Notes under the pieces: generated by a model | Databases searched by the model: none | Told to the model about the DNA's origin: nothing | What the model saw: the letters and a program-made list of their open reading frames with translations, nothing else | Shown here: positions 47,542 through 56,880 of the stretch, piece after piece | Layout of the letters: every line of letters begins with the position of its first letter | Numbering within the stretch: position 1 is the stretch's first letter | Assembly: GCA_008921705.1 (NCBI GenBank) | Contig: VFFE01007040.1 | Location: 218,725-282,724, forward strand | DNA: 64,000 nt | Direction: 5' to 3' | Source of the DNA: Burhinus oedicnemus | Taxonomy: Eukaryota > Chordata > Aves > Charadriiformes > Burhinidae | Made by a program: the position numbers and the translations under genes

Positions 47542-50149
47542 ATAAAAGACTGCTGTATGTATTTTGCTCAAGATTTGTGTTGCTTCTGTCATGAGTGTAA
47601 AATTGTAAAACAAAATTCTGAATCTGCTATATAAACAAATATGAACAGTAAAAACATTCAATTCAAATATTTATCTGATTCTCAATCAGAATTTTAAATT
47701 GTAGTAATTGAATTGTAAATGAATGTGCTGCTTTCCAATGACTGTAAAATGAATCTACACAATTAGTTCAAATTTAGACTTCTGCGTAGTGAACAATGAA
47801 ATTTAGTTGAAATTAATGTAATCAAAAGTGGCACTACATGATTTTAAAACTTGCGTGTTTTTAGATGAACAATGTTATGTGAATCATCTAGAGAAGCATT
47901 GTTATTTTTCCATGGTTTTTTTGTCATATAAAAGTGAACTTGAGAACAAGGTACACTAATTATCCTTGGACTATTCTGGGCTATCCAGACCAGCTAGAAG
48001 CAGTTTAGCTCTCAGTTTAAACTTTGTATCACAAGAAAGGAAAGTAACAAATTCCATTTGGGCTACTTTAATTATTTCTGCCTCTCCTTTTGGCACTTTC
48101 CGTTGTCTCATCTGTGACCATGATGTTTATATCCTTTCTGTCATTCTTAAGTGTCCAAGATACTGACATACTAATCCGGTCATCAGAAAAGTTGACCATT
48201 TCTTTGTACATGAAAGAACTGTGCTTTGATGCTGTAATGTTAAATGCATATGATCAGATCTTCTTTGTGAATGGACTGCATGTTTCTTTAGCATTTTTTT
48301 AAAATACTAATCTCCCTGTTAAGCCACAGGACATGGAGTGTCATGGGGCTAGTGTGAAGATCTACATGACTCCTCCATCTTTGAGGAATTTGTAATAAAA
48401 AACATTGCCAATAATTATTTTCTTATGAGGGGAACTATGGTAATTAAAAATTTCATAAGCTGTGACAACTTTCACGCAGTTGACCAAATATTTCAAACTT
48501 CCCTAATTCAAACAAGACAATAATTTCAGAAAATTACTCCAGAGAGAGTTTCTAATGATGTTCCCTTCCACACTTGAGGATACAAAATTTATCTTTGTAC
48601 TCAGTGGCTTGGACCTAAATGAAAAATAAGAAAAAAAAAAAAAAAGCTTTAGTCATTTAGGACTTGGCATAATGGTGGGTATAGCTGGCTTAAACACTTT
48701 GTTCTGTTTTATAGCCTGCCTGCGCAGACTTGCACTACTCATTTAAGCCCAGATCATCAAAAAAATGTATTTAGCTTTATAAACTCTGGTGCCTAAATAT
48801 TAGATGAAGTTTCATTTTTAATGTCTTTTACCCTATTTACTTGCACTTCCTCACCGCACAAGAGCTGCATTGGAGCATACTGTGAAGCTCTTGGTTGCTG
48901 TTGTGGAGGGTGAACAGGTACTGTGAATTGATAATGGAATGCAAGAGTTGTAACCAGGCAATTGATAGATGTTTTCTGGCCTACGAGAGAACTTCTGTGT
49001 TCCTAAGGCAGAAATTGCCAATTTATCTAAGTCCAGTAGGCAGTGATCCATTTAAAAAACAAAATCCCTTTACAACCAGCAACCTCCTGAGAAGACTTAG
49101 AAAAGAGAACTTGGACTAAATACCTTATCAGTGGCCTTTCCAGGGAAGCTGAGATACCTTGATAAAATCTTTTATTGCTCCAACTTGCTCAAACCCTGTA
49201 AACATACAAATGGGACTTCTACTTCCAAGGCTGTCAATCTGCTGTCTTTCTGAGCACTAAAATATCATAAAAAGAAGCAGGTGTTGCTGAGCAAGAGAAA
49301 TAAAAGAAATTGAATGGTGAGCTTTGCTAGAGCAGTTAAAACCCCACAAACTGCATTCACAGAAGGTAAAAAGGAATGAAGAAAATAAGCCAAATACCAG
49401 GATAAAGCAATAATTGCAAAGTGAAATGAGAACACTAAATTCAGAAGGTGATAATAGTTTTTAGCTTTAAAAAAATAGAAAATGAATAGAAATAAATGTG
49501 TAATCAGCACAGAGGGAAAAAAAAGAAATCAGGCTCTGTAGAAGTATGATCAGCAAGTTTTTAGGAGCCTAATTAAGCATAATAATACTTGGCATTATAC
49601 AGTGGGTGTTGAACAGTCCTTGCTTTTAAATGTTCTAAGATGTGCTTTGAATCTGTCAGCAAGTTATCTCCCGTATCTTTTTTTTTTTTTTTTTATTGTG
49701 GTGGTAATTACAGACTTACACAGAGCTAATTAGAAATTAAAGTAGAATGTTTTTAATTTTAGCGGATTGATTTCCTTAAAAATATCATAACTCCTGTTAC
49801 ACCTGGAAATGGACACTGAAGAGCAGAAATGTTGTTCTGAGTTTAGTGGAGCAAACTAATCTGTTATTTAGGTATGTATTTACTGTTTTAAACATTACTT
49901 CACGGTCTGCTAAATTCTGTAGTGCTTCTACCTTGGAAAGGAAATGCAGAGGAGATCTGCAAGAGTTTCTGACATTGATTAATTCTATTCTGAAAACAAT
50001 TAATCAGGATATACAGTATCCACTTTTATTTCCACAGCAGAAGGAAAAAAAAGCAGTAAGATATAGTATGTCCATGTAAAATCAGTGAAAGAGTTAAACT
50101 GCCAAGTGGGTGGTCATGAGTAATGGGAGCCAAATTTAGTGCAGCATGA
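47542..50149. other. Unique AT-rich DNA, no gene recognised
   Basis: Contains an A15 run (48631-48645) and a T17 run (49678-49694). Open frames are short. No transposon landmark is seen until the old CR1-like text begins at about 50.15 kb. Confidence 0.55.
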
Positions 50150-50640
50150 GCTGTGTGTATGAACATCAAAAGGAAATTTTAAAAGGAAGGCTGGCCAAAT
50201 GAGAAAACTTGGTCATGTGAAATATATGTTACTGAAATATAGCTGAAAGAAAAGAATAAACATTACATTGTGATCTAGCCATAAACTATTTCTAAAAGAA
50301 AGGATGTGGGTAATAAAGATGGACATGTGGAACTAAACCTTTAGGAGAGCAGAGAAAATGTGATAGATTTGTGCTGTTGACCTCATAATCAGAGCAAATG
50401 GAGAACAGCGTGTTGCGAGACATTTAAACACATTAAAACTAATAGAGCAGTAATAATGAATGATTTCAATGGTACGCACACAAATTGATCAAATATCACA
50501 ATAAATGTTAGGAGAAGTAGTTTCCTAATGATTTTAAAGAGTTACCTCTCAGAACAATTATTTCTTATGTGTGGAAGTTAAGAAATTCCCCTCAGCCTAT
50601 TCTCTTGTAATTCACAGAAAATAATGGAAAAAGAAACAGC
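50150..50640 (+). mobile_element. Ancient CR1-clade LINE, endonuclease region (relic)
   Basis: Plus-strand relic. ATTACATTGTGATCTAGCCA (50263-50282) and then GCAGTAATAATGAATGATTT (50449-50468), continuing CAATGG, match the order and wording of the 'YIVIQLQTI' and 'AVIMGDFN' parts of a CR1-type endonuclease. The G-D-F-N motif would read N-D-F-N. GAGTTACCTCTCAGAACAAT (50541-50560) fits the next conserved block. All frames have stops. It is in the same orientation as, and may be the 5' part of, the relic at 55.13-56.88 kb. Both the assignment and the limits are inferred. Confidence 0.45.
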
Positions 50641-51490
50641 AAAGGTGAAGGCTTTAATAAATACTGAACATAACAGATTCAGAAAAAAAAGTTTTATTTG
50701 GAAAAAAAAAGATAACAGAATGCCGTCAAATGACATTCATGTTCAGAAGATATGATTAAAACTCAGCCCTTAACATACATACTCCTCTACAAAAAACAAA
50801 AACACAAAAACCACCTGTCTCTTAGAATCTAAATGTTTCATGATAATGTGTCATCTGTCAAAACTTTTGTATTTTGAGTTGTTGCCCCCACATTTTTTCA
50901 TCTGCCAGATACCATAGTCCATACTATAGCTGTAGTAAGACAAACTCTGTAGGTACTTTCTCCCTCATGCAGCCTGATTTTCCAGGAAGTTGATTGCTTT
51001 GTGGACTGCAGAGCTGAAGAAGAACAAAAAAACCTCATTTCATTCTCCAAATATGGTATATTTCATAATTTGTCTTTTGTTGAATTTTTTAAACTCCTCT
51101 ATTTTTTGTTTCAATTCAGGATATTGATGCTTTCCAAACACATAACAGAGGGGAATTTCACTCTTTAGCAAGTCCTAGTTAAAATACCAGTATATGGAGG
51201 TTACCTAAGTCCATTATTAAAAAGTCATGGAGACATGGAAGCCACTAGATAAGACAGAATAGAAAAATGATGTAAAAAGCCGAATAAACATTTGAAAGTA
51301 AAATATGAGTTGAAAATTTGGAGTTGTGAAGGAATGTGATCTGCAAACAGTCAAAAAGTATAATCTCAGTCTCCTTTTATCTGTGATAAGCTCAAATGGG
51401 AATAGATTGGAATGGAAATTACTTTGCAGAAACTTGTTTGCATTTCCTGAAACCCACCCTTTTCTAAAATCTGATCCAGTCTCAGGAATG
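50641..51490. other. Unassigned AT-rich DNA before CR1 copy
   Basis: No clear CR1 text and no gene. It may be host DNA or unrecognisably decayed LINE sequence between the two old relic parts. Confidence 0.5.
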
Positions 51491-52213
51491 ATTCATAGAA
51501 TCATAGAATCATAGAATGGTTTAGGTTGGAAGGGACACCTTCCACTAGACCAGGTTGCTCAAAGCCTCATCCAACCTGGCCTTGTAACACTTGTAACACT
51601 TCCAGGGATGGGGCATCCATAACTTCTCTGGGAAACCTGTTCCAGTGCCTCACCGCACTCATAGTGAAGAATTTCATCCTGAGATCTAATCTAAATCTCC
51701 CCTCTTCCAGTTTGAAGCCATTACCCCTTGTCCTAGCACCACACGCCCTTGTAAAAAGTCCCTCTCCAGATTTCTTGTAGGCCCCCTTTCAGTACTGGAA
51801 GGCTGCTATAAGGTCTCCCCGGAGCCTTCTCTTCTCCAGGCTGAACAACCCCACCTCTGTCAGCCTGTCCTCATAGCAGAGGTGCTCCAGACCTCTGACC
51901 ATGTTCATGGCCCTCCTCTGGACTCACTCCAACAGGTCCATGTCCTTCTTATGTTGAGGGCTCCAGAGCTGGATGCAGTGTTCCAGGTGGGGGTCTCATG
52001 AGAGTGGAATAGAGGGGCAGAATCACCTCCCTCCACCTGCTCACCGTTCTTCTTTTGATGCAGCCCAGGATGAGGTTGGCTTCCTGGGCTGCAAGTGCAT
52101 ATTGCCGGCTCATGTTGAGCTTTTTATCCACCAACATCCCCAAGTCCCTCTGCTCAGGGCTGCTCCCAATCCATTCTCCACCCAGCCTGTATTTGTGCAT
52201 GGGATTGCCATTA
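51491..52213 (-). mobile_element. CR1 LINE, 0.72-kb copy with internal deletion
   Basis: Minus-strand copy beginning ATTCATAGAATCATAGAATC on the plus strand and ending at about 52213 in the '[18 protein letters not shown]' segment. Compared with the copies at 26.6 and 33.3 kb it lacks about 50 bp right after GTTGGAAGGGAC (junction at 51534-51538): the TTAAAGATCATCTAG stretch is missing and the text resumes at ACCTTCCACTAGAC. The C-terminal coding region is otherwise recognisable, with frame breaks. It sits in the cluster of minus-strand CR1 copies. Confidence 0.94.
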
Positions 52214-52512
52214 TTAACATTATTATCCTTCTTAAACATGAATTAACAATAACCTCAAGGGGTCAGTATACTTATTTCTAGACCATATTTAAAGCTTTGT
52301 AACAGCATGTCTAGTACAGTTTTTCTACAATTCCCTTTTGTCCTTATGACAGTTGATACCAGGATCCTTCTAGGAAAGTCCATCTGGATATGCTAAATGC
52401 TTACAAAGCCAGATGGCATATGAGATGGAGTCACACTATGCCTTAATATGACCAAATAAACGACTAATTGCAGCATGAATTAAGTTTTCTCTCCACAATT
52501 GCATTGAGTCTT
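52214..52512. other. Unique spacer between CR1 copies
   Basis: About 300 bp of AT-rich sequence with no recognised repeat or open frame. Confidence 0.5.
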
Positions 52513-53184
52513 TCATAGCATCATAGAATCATGGAATCATTTAGGTTGGAAGAGACCTTTAAGATCATCAAGTCTAACCATTAATCTAACACTGACAAGT
52601 CCACCACTAAATCATGTCCCACACCACCATGTCTCCCCGTCTTTTAAATACCTCGAGGGATAGTGGCTCAACCATTTCCCTGGGCAGCCTGTTCCAATGC
52701 TTGACAGCCCTTTTGGTGAAGAAACTTTTTCTAATATCCAACCTATACCTCCCCTGGTGCAACTTGAGGCCATTTCCTCTTGTCTTATCGCTTGTTACAG
52801 CTAAACAACCCCAGTTCTCTCAGCCACTCCTCATAAGACTTGTGCTTTAGATCCTTCACCAGCTTCATTGCTCTTCTTTGGACATGCTCCAGCACCTCAA
52901 TGTCTGTCTTGTAGCGAGGGGACCAAAACTGAACACAGTATTTGAGGTGGAGCCTCACCAGTGTTGAGTGCAGGGGGACGATCACTTCCCTAGTCCTGCT
53001 GGCCACACTATTTCTGAAACAATCCAGGATGCTATTGGCCTGGGCACACTACCGGCTCATATTCCAGCACAGTGCTTTTCCACCAGGCAGCTTTCAGCTA
53101 CTCTTCCCCAAGCCTGTAGCATTGCATGGAGTTATTGGGACCCAAGTGCAGGACCCGGCACTTAGCCTTGTTGAATCTCATACA
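52513..53184 (-). mobile_element. CR1 LINE of a different lineage, 0.67 kb, internally deleted
   Basis: Minus-strand copy with a distinct 3' end: TCATGGAATCATTTAGGTTG, then GAAGAGACCTTTAAGATCAT, in contrast to GAAGGGACCTTAAAGATCAT in the other copies. The rest of its 3' UTR (CACCACTAAATCATGTCCCA) also differs. At about 52796-52802 the text jumps from CTTGTTACAG to CTAAACAACC, losing roughly 100 bp that the other copies have there. As a result the frame at 52785-53006 (minus, '[20 protein letters not shown]') changes from 'ELGLFS' to 'CNKR' and stops. The 5' end is near 53184, where TTGTTGAATCTCA is followed by a second TGTTGAATCTCA. Confidence 0.93.
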
Positions 53185-54202
53185 GTGTTGAATCTCACTT
53201 TTTCTTAGTGTGAACATGCTTACAGTAAGTAAGACACAAAACAAATGAAACATGAGAAAACATACAAGACTACTTAAAGTGCACAGTAGACATAGTCTGT
53301 GTCGATGCACAACTGCTAGGTTCAGCACTTCAGTACTTTTTTTCATGAGTCCTCTCAGCCCTAACACAATGCCATACTCAATGCTGAGCATTCAGTTCTC
53401 TTCCACCAGAGATTCTCCTGTATGCCAGGTGGCACATGCAAGATATATGCCAGTACATGGAAGACACTTCTCAAAGTGCTCAGAGATAAAGTACTGCCTC
53501 AGAGGAAGCAGTAGCTGAACTCTGAAATCTGTAGTAGCAAAACTGGAAGATCTCTGAGCAGCAGCAAGTTTGATCAAAGATACCTTCAATGTATCACTTA
53601 TCATTCCCACTTTTGGGATAGCAGCCCTAGTGCTACAAAGGGGAAGGAATGTCTTATGACATCAACTTGGTTTGGATAAGTTCATGATTGTTGGTCATGA
53701 TTCGTGTGGGTACTAGTCAGAGAGGAAAGGAGATTGATTCTGTTGGAAGAACTGAGGCAAATGAAGGAATGTCCTGGCAGTGATCTCTGAAATGATGCCA
53801 GGACTGTATGTAAGACCACCATATAACATGGGTAAATGTCAGATTACTGAGTCTAAATTTTTAAACCTCTCGACCTGTTAATGGAACAGTTCAAAGTAAC
53901 CCACAAAGGGAGACATGGTTTTGATAGTATGTATCTTTGGTTACAAATGTGGCTATTACTAAAGCACTATATATCAGTGGCCGAAATGTATATACTTTCC
54001 AGAAAGAGGAACAGAGACCACCCACCCACTGTGGTAACACTTATTTTTAAGAAGAGCAGCTGCCTGAAATAGAAAAGCATGTTAAATATCAACTAGAAGA
54101 AACAGCCAGAAGTGCCATTTACATGTCACACATAGGCTGTTGTGTCACAATGATACCATATTGGTATTTTTAAACAGATTGAGAATCAATACAAATAATA
54201 GT
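53185..54202. other. Unique DNA between CR1 copies
   Basis: No gene or repeat is recognised in this 1-kb stretch. The text is less AT-rich at 53.3-53.6 kb. It could include decayed parts of the older plus-strand LINE, but I cannot show it. Confidence 0.5.
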
Positions 54203-55078
54203 AAATCATAGAATCATAGAACCGTAGAATAGTTTGGTTTGGAAGGGACCATGAAAGTTCATCTAGTCCAAACCCCTCGCAATAATCAGGGACATCTTCA
54301 ACTAGATCAGATTGCTCAAAGCCCCGTCCAACCTGACCTGGAATGTTTCCAGGGATGGGACATCTAGGACCTCTCTGAGCAACCTGTTCCAGTGTTTCAT
54401 CATCCTCATGGCAAAAAATGTCTTCTTTCTATCTAGTCTAAATCTTCCCTCTTTTAGTTTAAAACCATTACCCCTTGTCTTATTGCAACAGACCTTGCTA
54501 AAAAGTCTGTCCCCATCTTTCCTGTAGGCCCCCTTTAAGTACTGAAATGCCACAGTAAGGTCTCCCTGGAGCCTTCTCTTCTCCAGGTTGAACAACCCCA
54601 ACTCTCTCAGTCTGTCTTCATAGCAGAGGTGCTCCAGCCCTCTGACCATTTTTGTGGCCCTCCTCTGGACTCACTCCAACAGGTCCGTGTCTTTCCTGCA
54701 CTTAGGGCTCCAGAGCTGGATGCAGGAGTCCAGGTGGGGTGTCACCAGAGTAGAGGGGCAGAAACACCTCCCTCGACCTGCTGGCCACACTTCTTTTGAT
54801 GCAACCTAGGGTACGGTTGGCTTTCTGGGCTGTGAGCGCACATTGTTGGTTCATGTTCAGTTTTTCATCCACGAGTACCCACAAGTCCTTCTTGGCAGGG
54901 CTGCTCTTAAACACCTCATCTCCCATCCTGTCTTCATACTGGCGGTTGCCCCAACCCAGGTGCAAGACCCTGCACTTGCCCTTGTTGAACCTCAATGAGG
55001 TTCACATAAGCCCACTGCTTGAGCTTGTCCAGGTCCCTCTAGATGGCATCTCATCTGTCAGGTGTGTCAACCAGATGG
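54203..55078 (-). mobile_element. CR1 LINE, 0.88-kb 5'-truncated copy
   Basis: Minus-strand copy starting with AAATCATAGAATCATAGAAC and ending near 55078, just downstream of RT motif C. The frame at 54302-54649 (minus, 115 codons) is open to the natural end: '[20 protein letters not shown]', 'EKRRLQGDLTVAFQYLKGAY', 'KHWNRLLREVLDVPSLETF'. Another at 54702-54995 carries '[17 protein letters not shown]' and '[14 protein letters not shown]'. The frame breaks between them near 54730. An (AAAC)n tract follows at 55086-55106. Confidence 0.94.
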
Positions 55079-55085
55079 ATCTCAG

Positions 55086-55106
55086 AAACAAACAAACAAA
55101 CAAACT
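55086..55106. repeat. (AAAC)n microsatellite
   Basis: About five AAAC/ACAA units directly beside the 5' truncation point of the CR1 copy. It is host sequence or was created at the insertion junction. Confidence 0.85.
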
Positions 55107-55129
55107 CACAGTTAAATAGTTAAATCCTA

Positions 55130-56880
55130 GAAAGAACAAAACAAACAAAAAAACTCTTGCCATGATCCAACAGTAAGGGAAAAGATATTTTTAAAGATAA
55201 AAAACATCCTTAAGAAAGCTGGAGTTGTGTTCAATAAGGAAAATTTAAGAAATTTAAATATTAAAATCTAGCAGATTAAATGCAATTAAAAACTTTGCAA
55301 AGCAGTCAAAACAGACATGTAGAAATCCATACAGAAGAAATAAAACTAATATAAAAAAAAGATTTTTCAAACACGTTGATATGAGTGGAAGCCAGAGAAT
55401 CTTTAGGGCCAAAAAAGGTCAATGTATAAAAAGTCTGTTTTGAAAAGAGAAAGTCTTGGCAGAAAAACTAATTTTTACACCTGTGTTCAGTGAGGAGGAG
55501 AGGTGGAAGAGCATATGATGGAGCTTTTTTTCATGCAAAGTGTGTTTGAAGATTTGTCTAAGGCGGAAATGTCAGTGAAATACGCTATACTAGAAATGAA
55601 AAAAATGAACAGCTCAAAATATCCAAAGAGCTGTAGTGGAACTCAAGTGTGAACTAGATGAATTATCGATCATGGTATGCAAGCTCTTGCTTAAATTTAC
55701 CGCAGTATCAGGGATTTAGAAGGTGGCTGATATGATGCCAATTTCCAGAAATGTTACCAGAGAGAATTCAAACTACTTTAGAGAGGGAAATCTGTATCAG
55801 ATGAATTAGTCAGAGGAGTGTTATGGGGCACATGGATAAAGGAAAAGGGTTAATACTAATTTTGTAATGGGAAGTCATCTATTACGAATCTATTTGACTT
55901 CTTTGAATGAATGAATAAGCATAATTAAGGGATATACAGATTATATACTCAGGTTTCTAGAAGGTATCACCATTACCAAAGTCTCTTAATAAGGCTGACA
56001 TGAGAAAAGAAAGAGGGTCTTTCCATAGATAACATTCATAAGATAGGAAGCAAACTCTGGGAATATTTGGCCTCTACTGTGAAGGGAAGGCACTTATGGC
56101 ATTTTATGGGGGTCTATGGTATGCTGACAATATTAGGTGCCAGCAATGAGTTATTCTCAATTTTTTTAGAAACACAGAAGCTGATGGTGGAGGACTGGAG
56201 AAGGACCTCTCAATACTGAGTAACTGAGTGATAAAGTGTCAGATAAATGAGTCAGAAAGCAAGACATGGGGAAGCAACCTATCTTTATTTATATAGAGGT
56301 GAACTTTGAACTGACCATCCATTTCCAACTACTACAATAGAGGAATGAGATTCTAGTTTTGTGACAGTAAAATGCCAGGTCAATGCCCAGTAACAAAAAA
56401 TATTACAAATGTAATTAAGAGAAAAAAATCAAAGAAACCAAGAATGCATATCCTGAATGGTATGTGCTGTTTGGGTCCTCTATGTCTAAAAGGTAGAATT
56501 GGAAAGTGTACAGAGCAGGTTATCAAGGTGATCAGAGGTATGGTATGAATCTTCCTTATGAAGTGTTCCATGCATAAAAAAGAGAAGACGGGTTTGGGAG
56601 GGACATACTGCAGAATCTATAGAATCGTGAGTGGCATGGAGGAAATGAACAGGGAACAGCAATTCTTATCTCATCAGAAACAAACAAAAAAAGGAATTGC
56701 TTTGCACAATATGTAGTCAAGATGTGACGCTTACCAGAGGATATTTTGGATGGTAAAAGCTAACTAAGGTTCAAAGAAGAGAAAAACATGGAATAAAACT
56801 TGAAATCAGGTTTGGGAAGTTCATGAGCTGTTAACTGCTAGAGACTGGTTCCCTTTCATTGGCCTTGTCTCACTGGAGAC
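55130..56880 (+). mobile_element. Ancient CR1-clade LINE, RT to 3' end (relic)
   Basis: A strongly decayed 1.75-kb plus-strand stretch that follows the order of a CR1-type ORF2. It includes the pre-RT linker (AAAAAACATCCTTAAGAAAG near 55200; AAAAGATTTTTCAAACACGT at 55357-55376), the RT N-terminal part (CATGGTATGCAAGCTCTTGC at 55672-55691; AAGGTGGCTGATATGATGCC at 55719-55738), the 'GKSSITNLFDFFE' region (GGGAAGTCATCTATTACGAA at 55868-55887), motif A (near 55953-55990), and the C-terminal end (AATCGTGAGTGGCATGG near 56622, then a long run like the 3' end of turtle or crocodile CR1). No frame is open. It is much older than the minus-strand copies. The comparison is from memory, so the confidence is moderate. 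Confidence 0.6.

Noticed and set aside
48631..48645. Poly(A) run as the tail of a processed pseudogene or SINE
   Set aside because: The sequence before it has no open frame, AATAAA signal at proper distance, or SINE promoter words. The A runs at 3793-3807 and 45453-45471 were rejected for the same reason.
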